Shown here: piece by piece, positions 1-6,691 of the stretch | How positions within the stretch are numbered: position 1 is the stretch's first letter | How the letters are laid out: each line of letters starts with the position of its first letter | DNA from: Nitriliruptoraceae bacterium | GTDB lineage: Bacteria; Actinomycetota; Nitriliruptoria; Nitriliruptorales; Nitriliruptoraceae | DNA length: 10,526 bases | Direction: 5' to 3' | NCBI GenBank assembly: GCA_007118045.1 | Contig: SKTG01000137.1 | Coordinates: forward strand, 1 to 10,526 | The notes under the pieces: model-generated | Databases searched by the model: none | The model's input: the letters and a program-made list of their open reading frames with translations, nothing else | What the model was told of the DNA's origin: nothing | Position numbers and translations under genes: made by a program

Positions 1-1
1 G

Positions 2-1123
2 CGCGAGGGCGTGCGCGTGGGGACCGGCCAGGTGGTCACCTGTCGGCGCGCGGTCGCGGCGTTGTCCGCAGGCGACACGGAAGGCGCCGACGCGCCGTCG
101 ACCGGCACGAACCCGGACCTCGCGGACCGGTACTGGGCGGGCCGCACGACGCTGATCACCGAACCGGGGGACCTGGCGATCTACGACCGGGTCTTCCGTC
201 GCCTCGCGGCCGTCGCGATGGACGACGAGCGTCTCCCGGCCCCGCCGTCGCCAGCCGAGCCGGACGAGGCCGCGCCGGAGTCGCCGGCGGCGTCCGACCG
301 TGACACCGGGGGCGGTGACGGCGACCAGCTGGTGGCCGGGGCGGTGGCCTCCGAGCGGGAACGCCTGCGCCGGCGGCGCTTCGACCGGGCCAGCGAGGAG
401 GAGCTCGCCGCCATCGGCGAGCTGCTCGTACGGCTGCGGGTGGCCGCCCCACGCCGACGGTCCCGCCGCACCCGGCCGGGTCGAGGTGGCGAGCTCGACC
501 TCGGACGCACGTTGGAGCGGGCGCTGGCCACCGACGGGGAGCTGTTCGAGCGGACCTGGCGGCGGCGCCGGTGGCGGCCCCGACCGCTGGTGGTGGTCCT
601 CGACGTCTCCGGTTCGATGGCGGCGCACGCTCGGGGCGCGTTGCGGTTCGCGGTCGCGGCGCGACGCGCTGCGGAGCTCGACGCCGCCCACCGGGTCGAG
701 GTCTTCGCCTTCGGGACGCGGCTGACCCGCCTGTCCGACGCGCTGGCGGCCCGGGACCCGGATGCGGCCATCGCCGCCGCGGCCGATCAGGTCGTGGACT
801 GGGACGGCGGTACGCGCATCGGCGCCAGCCTGGACGAGCTGGTCCGGGCATGGGGCCCCCGGGGCGTCCTGCGCGGGGCGGTGGTCGTGATCTGTTCCGA
901 CGGCCTCGAACGGGGGGACGTCACCCGTCTGTCGGAGACCATGGCGCGGCTGCGGCGTCAGGTCCATCGCCTGGTGTGGGTCAACCCGCTCGCCGGTGAC
1001 GAGCGCTACCAGCCCTCCCAGCGGGGCATGGCGGCCGCGCTGCCCCACGTCGACGCGTTCCTTCCGGGCCACGACCTGGCGGCCCTCGAGGACCTCGGAC
1101 GGCTGCTCGCGGCGTTGCGCTGA
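2..1123 (+). CDS. VWA-domain protein, CoxE-like (5' partial)
   Basis: This is the 3' part of a CoxE-family von Willebrand factor A protein. The reading frame is open from base 2. The first residues (R-E-G, then V-R-V-G-T-G-Q) look like the conserved N-terminal helix of the family, so the true start lies upstream and the GTG at base 11 is probably internal. The VWA domain fills the C-terminal half. Its metal-ion-dependent adhesion site is complete: DVSGSM at bases 602-619, the threonine of GGTRIG at 812-814, and the aspartate of CSDG at 899-901. A basic, Arg-rich stretch lies just before the domain, and a Pro/Asp-rich linker lies between the N-terminal part and that stretch. CoxE proteins normally work with a MoxR/CoxD AAA+ ATPase in maturation of metalloenzymes, classically CO dehydrogenase. 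No CO dehydrogenase gene is visible here, so the client is unknown. The ATPase would be expected just upstream, outside the window. Confidence 0.88.
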   Translation, partial: REGVRVGTGQVVTCRRAVAALSAGDTEGADAPSTGTNPDLADRYWAGRTTLITEPGDLAIYDRVFRRLAAVAMDDERLPAPPSPAEPDEAAPESPAASDRDTGGGDGDQLVAGAVASERERLRRRRFDRASEEELAAIGELLVRLRVAAPRRRSRRTRPGRGGELDLGRTLERALATDGELFERTWRRRRWRPRPLVVVLDVSGSMAAHARGALRFAVAARRAAELDAAHRVEVFAFGTRLTRLSDALAARDPDAAIAAAADQVVDWDGGTRIGASLDELVRAWGPRGVLRGAVVVICSDGLERGDVTRLSETMARLRRQVHRLVWVNPLAGDERYQPSQRGMAAALPHVDAFLPGHDLAALEDLGRLLAALR

Positions 1124-1400
1124 GTCGCACGGGGCCGTGGGGCTGCGCGCGGGCCACAGCGGACGGGTGACGTTGGGGGCGGTCGTGTGACGCCGGGAGG
1201 TCGTGACCGAACGGCGGTCTGGTCGATGGGCGGCACGACCGAAGGAGGGCGCCCCGGCCGTGCCGGGCCGCAGGGCCGATGGTCCCATGAGGTCGTGGCA
1301 CACGGCACTGGGTTGCGAACCGGCCTCGCGAGCACCCTGTCTATCGGCGGCTGGCCGCGCAGGCGCGTGTCGGTGCCGGGTCCCGAACGAGGAGGTCGAG
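1124..1400. other. Non-coding spacer between CoxE-like and flavodoxin genes
   Basis: A 277-base stretch with no convincing gene. The frame of the downstream flavodoxin gene stays open back to 1203, but the encoded residues are low-complexity Arg/Ala/Gly/Pro with no family resemblance. A perfect short hairpin (CCCGGC, loop CGT, GCCGGG) sits at 1253-1267. It could help end the CoxE-like transcript, but no T-run follows it. The least G+C-rich part, around 1313-1345, contains TTGCGA (1313-1318) and CTATCG-like bases near 1341. This is a weak promoter guess with poor spacing. Confidence 0.4.
1391..1395 (+). promoter_or_regulatory. Ribosome binding site deciding the flavodoxin start
   Basis: GGAGG lies five bases before the GTG at 1401. 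It selects that codon over the in-frame upstream starts beginning at 1203, whose translation does not resemble protein sequence. Confidence 0.75.
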
Positions 1401-1931
1401 GTGCACATCCTGGTCAGTGCGGCGAGTCGCCACGGTGCGACCGCGGCGATCGCGGACACGGTCGCGGAGACCTTGCGCCGCTTCGGTCACCGGGTGGACG
1501 TGCGGCAGCCCGAATGGGTCGGGTCGATCACCGGCTACGACGCGATCGTGCTCGGCAGCGCGGTGTACGCGGGTCGCTGGCGTGCGGCCGCGCGCCTGAT
1601 GGCACGGCGGATCCAGAAGGAGGTCGCACCCGACGTCCCGGTCTGGCTGTTCAGCAGCGGGCCGGTCGGCAACGCCGGCGAGGCGGACGGTGCGTGCACC
1701 GACGCCGAGGTCGCGTGCAAGCGCATCCACGCGCGGGGGCACCGCGTGTTCCCGGGCGTGCTGTGGCGATCGCAGCTGAGCATGGTCGAGCGCGCGGTCG
1801 TCTCGGTCGCTCGCGCCGAGGAGGGAGACCACCGCGACTGGCCGGCGATCGAACTGTGGGCGACCGACATCGCCAACGAGTTGGCGGTCAGGGCCGCCGG
1901 CGGCGCGACGCCGGTCGCGGCCGACGGCTGA
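1401..1931 (+). CDS. Flavodoxin-domain protein (HemG-like)
   Basis: A 176-residue protein covering a full flavodoxin fold, predicted to bind FMN. The phosphate-binding loop is S-A-A-S-R-H-G-A-T at residues 6-14. The second strand and loop, around residues 48-60, read AIVLGSAVYAGRW, typical of the flavodoxin/HemG-type protoporphyrinogen oxidase branch. Residues 81-91 (VWLFSSGPVGN) form the next flavin-contacting loop. The C-terminal part (FPGVLWRSQLS, then a DWPAI motif) is characteristic of the actinobacterial members of this group, most of which have no assigned function. The GTG start has a strong GGAGG site. No haem-biosynthesis neighbour is present, so a role as protoporphyrinogen oxidase is only a possibility; a general electron-transfer or quinone-reducing role is as likely. 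The stop lies three bases from the stop of the convergent permease gene. Confidence 0.85.
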   Translation: MHILVSAASRHGATAAIADTVAETLRRFGHRVDVRQPEWVGSITGYDAIVLGSAVYAGRWRAAARLMARRIQKEVAPDVPVWLFSSGPVGNAGEADGACTDAEVACKRIHARGHRVFPGVLWRSQLSMVERAVVSVARAEEGDHRDWPAIELWATDIANELAVRAAGGATPVAADG

Positions 1932-1934
1932 CGG

Positions 1935-3464
1935 TCACCGCATCACCCACACCTGGACGGCGAGCGCGAGCAGCACGGCGACCAGCAGGATCAGCGACGC
2001 GCCGAGGTTGCGACGCAGGACCTCGCCTTCACGGCCACCCGCGCCGGCCGCGGCGCTGCCCACGGTCGCGACCCCCGGTGCGAGGGTGTTGCCGATGTTG
2101 CCGCCCGCGGTCTGACCCGAGAGCAGCACGGCCGGCGCGATGCTCAGCGCGACGGCCACCTCGGCCTGGAGCGAGCTGAACAGGGCGTTCGACGCGGTCG
2201 TCGAGCCCGTCAGGACGGTGCCGAGAGCACCGAGCGGTGCCGAGAGGGCCACGAACCCCAGCCCGAGCCCCTCCACCAGCCCCCGAGCGAGCGCGGCCAC
2301 CATGCCGGCCTCGGTGAGGGCCGCCGCCAGGGTGGTCAGGCCGAGGATCGACGCGCCCACCCGGCGGCAGCGTCCGAGCCAGCTGCGCGTCGCGGCTCGG
2401 CCGGTGCCGACCGGCCACCAACCGCGCCGCTTGTAGGTCAGCACGGCCACGAGCACGGCCAGCAGCACGTAGGGCAGCGGGTGCAGCAGCGGACGGAACC
2501 CCGGCGTGACGGGCGCGTCCGGGGTCTCGAAGCCGAAGGCGGCGTCGGAGCCGGGGAGCACGGGGGCGATCTCCGGCAGCCGCTCGAACACCGCGCGGAT
2601 CGGTGGCACGGCGAAACCCACGGCCGCGGCGCCCGTCAGCACGAGGTAGGGCAGGGCCGCGACGAACAGGTCGCTGCCGGCGGGCCGCTTCCCTCCGCGC
2701 GATGGCAGCAGCCACCAACAGGCGAGGAGTCCGGCGAGGCCGGCGGCGGTGGAGCCGAGGGCCGGTTGCACCACCACCACGGCGACGAGCACGGCGCCCA
2801 TGATCACCCCGATGGCCGCGGTGCGCCAGCCGTCGCCGGGACTGCGTCGCCCCCGCGTGAGCACGAGGAAGCCGGAGATGACGGCGGTCCCCGCGAGGAT
2901 CACCGCGGAGCGCAGGGCGAACGCGCTGGCGTCCGCGTCGGTCAGGCGCGCGGTCGCCTCGGCCATGAAGTAGCTCGAGCCCATCGAACCGAACGTCACC
3001 GACCACTGGTAGCCGACGAGGCATGCGGCGACGGCCGCGACCGGTGCCATCCCGCGGCGGACCAGCATCGGGGCGGTCATGGCGATGGGTGCGCCGAACC
3101 CGGCCGCACCCTGGAGGAACGAGGGGAGCACCCAGGCGAGCAGCAGCAGCCGGCGGCCCTCGGTCGGGGCGAGGACGGCGGCGCCGTCGGCGAGGTGGTC
3201 CAGCGCCCCCGACCGGTCCAACACCTCGAACAGCAGCAGGGCCGGTAGCACGATGAGCAGGATCCAGGCGCCGGTCCACACCCCGCGCAACACGGCGACC
3301 CCGGCGGCGGCCGGATCGAGGCCGAAGACGGTGATCCCCAGCGCGAGCGCGACGGCCGCGCTGATCCAGGCCGTGCGTGTCACCGGCTGGGAACGCAGCA
3401 CCAGCACCGCCAGCAGCCCGATCGGAGCGGCGGCCACCACCATCGCCCAGATCGGCCAGCCCAC
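1935..3464 (-). CDS. lldP: L-lactate permease family transporter
   Basis: A 509-residue polytopic membrane protein of the LldP/GlcA (lactate/glycolate:H+ symporter) family, expected to import L-lactate or a related 2-hydroxyacid across the cytoplasmic membrane. The family signature PSFLQGAAGFGAP is at residues 114-126. It is followed by GYQWSVTFGSMGSSY, matching the conserved segment in E. coli LldP. TGSTTASNALF at about 419-429 and GNIGNTLAP at about 455-463 are the conserved C-terminal motifs. Roughly 12-14 hydrophobic segments are visible. The length is slightly below the usual 530-560. The frame is open to 3680, but the upstream part is Arg/Pro-rich and overlaps the divergent gene. The GTG at 3464 has an ideal ribosome binding site and begins right before the first membrane segment. 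No lactate dehydrogenase gene adjoins it, so the substrate is uncertain. Confidence 0.9.
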   Translation of the reverse strand: MGWPIWAMVVAAAPIGLLAVLVLRSQPVTRTAWISAAVALALGITVFGLDPAAAGVAVLRGVWTGAWILLIVLPALLLFEVLDRSGALDHLADGAAVLAPTEGRRLLLLAWVLPSFLQGAAGFGAPIAMTAPMLVRRGMAPVAAVAACLVGYQWSVTFGSMGSSYFMAEATARLTDADASAFALRSAVILAGTAVISGFLVLTRGRRSPGDGWRTAAIGVIMGAVLVAVVVVQPALGSTAAGLAGLLACWWLLPSRGGKRPAGSDLFVAALPYLVLTGAAAVGFAVPPIRAVFERLPEIAPVLPGSDAAFGFETPDAPVTPGFRPLLHPLPYVLLAVLVAVLTYKRRGWWPVGTGRAATRSWLGRCRRVGASILGLTTLAAALTEAGMVAALARGLVEGLGLGFVALSAPLGALGTVLTGSTTASNALFSSLQAEVAVALSIAPAVLLSGQTAGGNIGNTLAPGVATVGSAAAGAGGREGEVLRRNLGASLILLVAVLLALAVQVWVMR

Positions 3465-3470
3465 GCGGAC

Positions 3471-3475
3471 CCTCC
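3471..3475 (-). promoter_or_regulatory. Ribosome binding site deciding the permease start
   Basis: On the minus strand GGAGG is followed by six bases and the GTG at 3464. This fixes the start well inside the longer open frame. Confidence 0.75.
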
Positions 3476-3504
3476 ACCGGCGCGAGCTCGGCACGCCGTC
3501 GGGG

Positions 3505-3510
3505 AGGCTA
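3505..3510 (-). promoter_or_regulatory. Candidate -10 element for the permease gene
   Basis: The minus strand reads TAGCCT, which fits the loose actinobacterial TANNNT form, about 40 bases before the permease start. No good -35 is seen; the expected -35 position overlaps the 19-bp palindrome. Weak support. Confidence 0.22.
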
Positions 3511-3530
3511 CTGGCGGCGGGACGCCGACC

Positions 3531-3549
3531 GGGACCGGGGGCCGGTCCC
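3531..3549. promoter_or_regulatory. Perfect 19-bp palindrome in a divergent promoter region
   Basis: GGGACCGG, a GGG centre, then CCGGTCCC, with all eight arm pairs matching. It lies between the divergent permease and hydratase genes, 67 bases upstream of the permease start and 61 bases upstream of the hydratase start. The position suits an operator serving both directions. A three-base-loop hairpin is the alternative reading. No regulator gene lies beside it. Confidence 0.4.
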
Positions 3550-3575
3550 GCCGGGGGCCGGGTGACGGCCACCGC

Positions 3576-3581
3576 TACGCT
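3576..3581 (+). promoter_or_regulatory. Candidate -10 element for the hydratase operon
   Basis: TACGCT matches TANNNT and lies 29 bases before the GTG at 3611, which would give a short leader of about 20 bases. There is no recognisable -35 at 17 bases spacing. Weak support. Confidence 0.27.
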
Positions 3582-3610
3582 GCTGGAGCCGCGACGACGA
3601 GGGAGCGACG

Positions 3611-4393
3611 GTGGGAGAGTTCGTACAGCTCGAGGTGGACGCAGAGCGGGGCGTCGGCACGATCCGGCTCGATCGGCCACCGATGAACGCCCTGTCGAAC
3701 CAGGTCTGGAGCGAGATCGAGGTGGCGGCCGTCGAGGCGGCCGAGCGCGACGACGTCCGCGCCCTGCTGGTCTACGGGGGGCCGAAGGTCTTCGCGGCGG
3801 GGGCCGACATCAAGGAGTTCCCGACCTGGGACTACCAGGACGTCAACCACACCGGCCAGGTCCTCCAGCGCTCGCTCGACACGCTCGCGCGCCTGCCGAT
3901 GGTCACGATCGCCACGATCAGCGGCTACGCGCTCGGTGGTGGTTGCGAGCTGGCCATGGCCTGCGACTTCCGCTTCGCCGCCGACGACGCCAAGATGGGG
4001 CAACCGGAGATCCTGCTGGGGCTGATCCCCGGGGCCGGGGGCACCCAGCGGCTCCCGCGCCTGATCGGCCTGTCGCGGGCCAAGGAGCTGGTCTACTCCG
4101 GGCGCATGGTCGACATGGTGGAGGCCGAGCGCATCGGACTGGTGGACCGGGTGCTGCCCGCGGACGAGCTGCACGAGCAGGCGCTCGAGGCGGCCGCCGG
4201 CTACGCCTCCGGCCCCTACGCGCTCCGGCTCGCGAAGCGGGCCCTCGAGGACGGCACGGAGCTGCCGCTCGACCAGGCCCTCCGGCTCGAGCGCAGCCTG
4301 TTCGCCGAGTGCTTCGCCACCGACGACGCGCGCATCGGCATCGACAGCTTCATCGAGCACGGCCCTGGCCGGGCCGAGTTCACCGGCAACTAG
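3611..4393 (+). CDS. Enoyl-CoA hydratase/isomerase family protein (EchA17-like)
   Basis: A 260-residue crotonase-fold protein of normal length, expected to hydrate trans-2-enoyl-CoA in the cytoplasm. The CoA and oxyanion-hole segment AAGADIKEF is at residues 62-70, and GYALGGGCELAM is at 105-116. Both catalytic glutamates of the mitochondrial enoyl-CoA hydratase alignment are present: Glu113 in GGGCEL and Glu133 in GQPEILLGLIPGAGG. The C-terminal segment (FATDDARIGIDSFIE) also follows true hydratases. The N-terminus (GEFVQL), RDDV..LLVYGG and SRAKELVYSGR resemble mycobacterial EchA17 as I recall it. The GTG start follows GAGGGAG at 3599-3605. It is the first gene of a three-gene operon, with eight bases between its stop and the methyltransferase start. 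Generic beta-oxidation is possible; the partners suggest a lipid- or acyl-modifying pathway instead. Confidence 0.92.
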   Translation: MGEFVQLEVDAERGVGTIRLDRPPMNALSNQVWSEIEVAAVEAAERDDVRALLVYGGPKVFAAGADIKEFPTWDYQDVNHTGQVLQRSLDTLARLPMVTIATISGYALGGGCELAMACDFRFAADDAKMGQPEILLGLIPGAGGTQRLPRLIGLSRAKELVYSGRMVDMVEAERIGLVDRVLPADELHEQALEAAAGYASGPYALRLAKRALEDGTELPLDQALRLERSLFAECFATDDARIGIDSFIEHGPGRAEFTGN

Positions 4394-4396
4394 GAG
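4392..4396 (+). promoter_or_regulatory. Ribosome binding site embedded in the hydratase stop codon
   Basis: AGGAG begins inside the TAG stop of the hydratase gene and lies five bases before the GTG at 4402. It supports that methyltransferase start and suggests translational coupling. The same frame is open far upstream only because of base composition. Confidence 0.7.
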
Positions 4397-4401
4397 CACG
4401 C

Positions 4402-5430
4402 GTGACCGCTCAGCCCCTGCCCGTCCCCGACCCGCAGGACCGACCCACGGTCGACGTCGTCCTGACGGGGGACCAGCTCGGCGAGGGGGTGGCCTCGGTC
4501 GACCCTCGCAGCCTCGACGTCAAGCAGAAGCAGGCCATCTACCACGACTGGGAGTCGAGGACCTACGAGGACAAGTTCTCGATCTCCTACGACGAGCGCT
4601 GCATCGACTACGCGCGCGACCGCTTCCGCAAGGTCGTCCCCGAGGGTGCGGGTTTCGGCGACGTCCTCGAGGTCGGGGCCGGCACGGGCTTCTTCCTGAT
4701 CAACCTCGCGCTGGGCGGCTGCCTCGAGGGAGCGGCCCTCAACGCGACCGACCTCTCGCCGGGGATGCTCGAGGTCTGCGCGCGCAACGGCGCGGAGAAC
4801 GGCTTCGACGTCGCCGTGCGTGAGGGTGACGCGGAGGCGTTGCCGCACGACGACGAGTCCTTCGACCTGGTGATCGGCCACGCGTTCCTCCACCACCTGC
4901 CCGTGCCCGGCGCCGCCCTGAACGAGATGTTCCGGATCCTCAAGCCGGGGGGAACGCTCGTGCTCGCCGGCGAGCCGACCGAGCTCGGTGACCGACTGTC
5001 GTGGGCGGTGAAGCGCAACACCTGGCGCGCGTTCCGCGCGGTCACCTCCGTACCCGGCCTGGCGGAGCTGCGCCGCCCTTCGATCCGTGAGGCGGGTGGG
5101 AGCGCGAACGACGAGGTGCTGGCCGGCCTGGAACACGAGGTCGACCTGCACACCTTCCGTCCCAAGGACGTGGAGAAGATGGCGCGGCTGAGCGGCTTCG
5201 GCGAGGTCTCGGTCGTCACGGAGGAGCTCACCGCCAACTGGTTCGGTTGGGCGGTGCGAACGATCGAGGGCGCGGTGCGGCCGGGCCTGCTCGGTCCCCG
5301 GTGGGCGTTCGCCGCCTTCCGCGGCTACCTCGCCCTGCAACGGTTCGACGACGACTGGTTGACCCGTGTCGTGCCGCGTGAGGCGTTCTACAACCTGATC
5401 CTGCACGCCCGGAAGCCGTACCCGGGGTGA
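4402..5430 (+). CDS. Class I SAM-dependent methyltransferase
   Basis: A 342-residue cytoplasmic methyltransferase. The Rossmann-fold SAM motif I is VLEVGAGTG at residues 88-96. Motif II, with the acidic residue that binds the ribose, is ATDLSPGML at 115-123 (Asp117). GDAEALP follows at 142-148, and FDLVIGHAFLHHLP at 154-167 is the motif IV-V region of the UbiE/Methyltransf_11 type. The first 85 residues are an N-terminal extension with a conserved-looking segment (KQKQAIYHDWESRTYEDKF split around 41-59). Residues after about 215 form a C-terminal module ending in an aromatic-rich tail (YLALQRFDDDW, FYNLILHARKPYPG) that may choose the acceptor. The substrate cannot be read from sequence. It is the middle gene of the operon: its start is set by AGGAG inside the previous stop, and its own stop overlaps the next start. 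Size and setting are compatible with an Rv3038c-type protein; this needs a search. Confidence 0.88.
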   Translation: MTAQPLPVPDPQDRPTVDVVLTGDQLGEGVASVDPRSLDVKQKQAIYHDWESRTYEDKFSISYDERCIDYARDRFRKVVPEGAGFGDVLEVGAGTGFFLINLALGGCLEGAALNATDLSPGMLEVCARNGAENGFDVAVREGDAEALPHDDESFDLVIGHAFLHHLPVPGAALNEMFRILKPGGTLVLAGEPTELGDRLSWAVKRNTWRAFRAVTSVPGLAELRRPSIREAGGSANDEVLAGLEHEVDLHTFRPKDVEKMARLSGFGEVSVVTEELTANWFGWAVRTIEGAVRPGLLGPRWAFAAFRGYLALQRFDDDWLTRVVPREAFYNLILHARKPYPG

Positions 5431-6335
5431 GCTCCCCCCCGCCCGACCCGCGACCGCCCGAGCCGCCCGAGACGGGCAAACCGGCCACGGAGGTCGACGA
5501 GGACGCCCACGTGCTGCGCCGCGAGCACGTCGAGCAGGCGGTTCGTGTCGAGACCGCCCGTGAGGGTGTCGCGCGCGCCTCACGGCTCGCTGACGACCTC
5601 CTCGCCGAGGCCGGGGTGCCCGCCCACGTCCGGCGGCCGCCGCTGCGGCTGCGTTACCCCCGGTACGGCTGGCGCGAGGCCATCCGCCTCGCCGTGGAAC
5701 GGCGCATGGTCACCCCGCGGTACTGGACGCTGTACCGGCGCGCCGTCTGGCATCGCGCCCGCGCTGCGGCCACCGGGCACGGGGTCGAGTTCCAGGGGCT
5801 CGCGTTCACGGGCAAGCGCGTCGAGTTCCGCGCACGCCCCGGCCACGGACGCCTCGTGGTCGGCCCGTGGTGCTGGATCGGCAACGACAACAAGCTGCGG
5901 GCGCACGAGGGGCAGCTCACCCTCGGCGCCAAGGTCGTGCTGGGACGCGACAACATCGTGAACTGCTACCTCGACGTGGAGATCGGCGACGCCTCGATCC
6001 TGGCGGACTGGATCTACGTCTGCGACTTCGATCACCGGATGGCGCGCCTGGACCAGTTGATCAAGGACCAGGGCATCGTGACCAGCCCGACCCGCGTCGG
6101 CGGCGACGTCTGGATCGGCGAGAAGGCCAGCGTGCTGCGTGGCGTGGACGTCGGTCAGGGTGCGGTGATCGCGAGCCACTGCCTGGTCAACCGGGACGTG
6201 CCGCCCTTCGCGATCGCCGTGGGCGTGCCGGTCCGCGTGGTGCGGTCACGGCTGCCGGCCGGCATGGACGCGGAGGAGGCCGCCGCGTTGCTGCGGGCCG
6301 GCCGTCCGATCCCACGGGACCCGCTCGAGGCGTGA
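5427..6335 (+). CDS. Hexapeptide-repeat (left-handed beta-helix) acyltransferase
   Basis: A 302-residue protein whose C-terminal half, about residues 143-272, is a left-handed parallel beta-helix of the maltose/galactoside O-acetyltransferase type. It has the repeating V/I-G-x-x triplets (VVGPWCWIGND, LGAKVVLGRDN, VGGDVWIGEKASVLRGV, VGQGAVIAS). The segment YVCDFDHRM at 198-205 puts His203 where the catalytic histidine of these trimeric enzymes lies. The closing AVGVPVRVV is the usual end of the helix. Residues 1-140 are an added region: a Pro/Glu-rich start, a helical stretch and an Arg/aromatic-rich part (YPRYGWREAIRL, YWTLYRRAVWHRAR) that could touch membrane or a polyanionic substrate. It starts with GTG overlapping the upstream TGA as GTGA, so translation is coupled to the methyltransferase. 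The likely job is O-acylation of a sugar or glycan; donor and acceptor are unknown. Length and fold fit Rv3034c of M. tuberculosis. Confidence 0.88.
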   Translation: MSSPPPDPRPPEPPETGKPATEVDEDAHVLRREHVEQAVRVETAREGVARASRLADDLLAEAGVPAHVRRPPLRLRYPRYGWREAIRLAVERRMVTPRYWTLYRRAVWHRARAAATGHGVEFQGLAFTGKRVEFRARPGHGRLVVGPWCWIGNDNKLRAHEGQLTLGAKVVLGRDNIVNCYLDVEIGDASILADWIYVCDFDHRMARLDQLIKDQGIVTSPTRVGGDVWIGEKASVLRGVDVGQGAVIASHCLVNRDVPPFAIAVGVPVRVVRSRLPAGMDAEEAAALLRAGRPIPRDPLEA

Positions 6336-6342
6336 GGCCGCC

Positions 6343-6576
6343 TCAGTCCCAGCGGCGTCCCTGGTCGGTCAGGTCCTGATCGACGGAGAGCACCAGCGGT
6401 GGCGTCACCTGCAGGTCCACGATCACCCACGTACCGACGTCCGCCCCGCCCGGCAGCTCGTCGACGGGGACGTGCACCGGTGTGCGGCTCGGACCGACGC
6501 TCATGACGGCATCGCCGTCCTCGATGCGTTCGATGACGGCCCGGTCGTTTCCGATGCCCGAGGGGTCGGACTGCAC
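6343..6576 (-). CDS. DUF3006-family small protein
   Basis: A 77-residue protein. The core at residues 11-56 (DRAVIERIEDGDAVMSVG, then a hydrophobic strand, VPVDELPGGADVGTWV) follows the DUF3006 pattern: an R-I-E-D-G-x-A-V beta-hairpin, a P-x-x-x-L-P-x-G-A turn and a G-x-W/V strand. The predicted fold is a small all-beta barrel. The family has no established function; its members often sit beside secreted nucleases or metallohydrolases, which is not the case here. It has no signal peptide or membrane segment. The GTG start is set by AGGAG seven bases upstream on the minus strand. It lies 115 bases after ctaG in the same direction and could be the last gene of the copper/oxidase cluster or have its own promoter near the 6617-6632 palindrome. 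Its stop is seven bases from the stop of the convergent acyltransferase. Confidence 0.72.
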   Translation of the reverse strand: MQSDPSGIGNDRAVIERIEDGDAVMSVGPSRTPVHVPVDELPGGADVGTWVIVDLQVTPPLVLSVDQDLTDQGRRWD

Positions 6577-6583
6577 GGTTGGG

Positions 6584-6588
6584 CTCCT
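6584..6588 (-). promoter_or_regulatory. Ribosome binding site deciding the DUF3006 start
   Basis: The minus strand reads AGGAG, seven bases before the GTG at 6576. The frame is open to 6879, but upstream it gives Ser/Thr/Pro/Gly-rich sequence antisense-like in character and overlaps ctaG. Confidence 0.7.
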
Positions 6589-6616
6589 GGTGGTCGTGGC
6601 GGCGGTGGCGGACACC

Positions 6617-6632
6617 TCGGTTGGTACCAGCC
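6617..6632. repeat. Palindrome with perfect TGGTACCA core
   Basis: CGGTTGGTACCAGCCG pairs at seven of eight positions around its centre, with the core TGGTACCA perfect. It lies in the spacer between ctaG and the DUF3006 gene, 41 bases upstream of the latter's start. It may be an operator or chance; no regulator is linked to it. Confidence 0.3.
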
Positions 6633-6691
6633 GTGCCGAGGGCTGTCCCGCCGGCCCGGTGGTCGTGCCCCGTGGCCAGGTGTGTGATGGC

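Noticed and set aside
1253..1267. Rho-independent terminator after the CoxE-like gene
   Set aside because: The hairpin is only six pairs long and no T-run follows; it is kept only as a note in the spacer entry.
1401..1931. Firm assignment as HemG protoporphyrinogen oxidase
   Set aside because: The fold matches, but no haem gene is nearby and many actinobacterial members of this group have no known function.
2029..3477. Alternative long minus-strand frame within the permease gene
   Set aside because: Arg/Gly-rich composition, no motif; the permease frame has clear membrane segments and signatures.
3079..4401. Long open frame fused in front of the methyltransferase
   Set aside because: It overlaps the permease gene on the other strand and the hydratase gene in another frame, and it lacks any family motif; the AGGAG-GTG start at 4402 explains the methyltransferase.
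3575..5583. Minus-strand open frames opposite the hydratase and methyltransferase genes
   Set aside because: Antisense frames kept open by third-position G/C; they encode Asp/Val/Leu/Arg-rich sequence with no recognisable fold.
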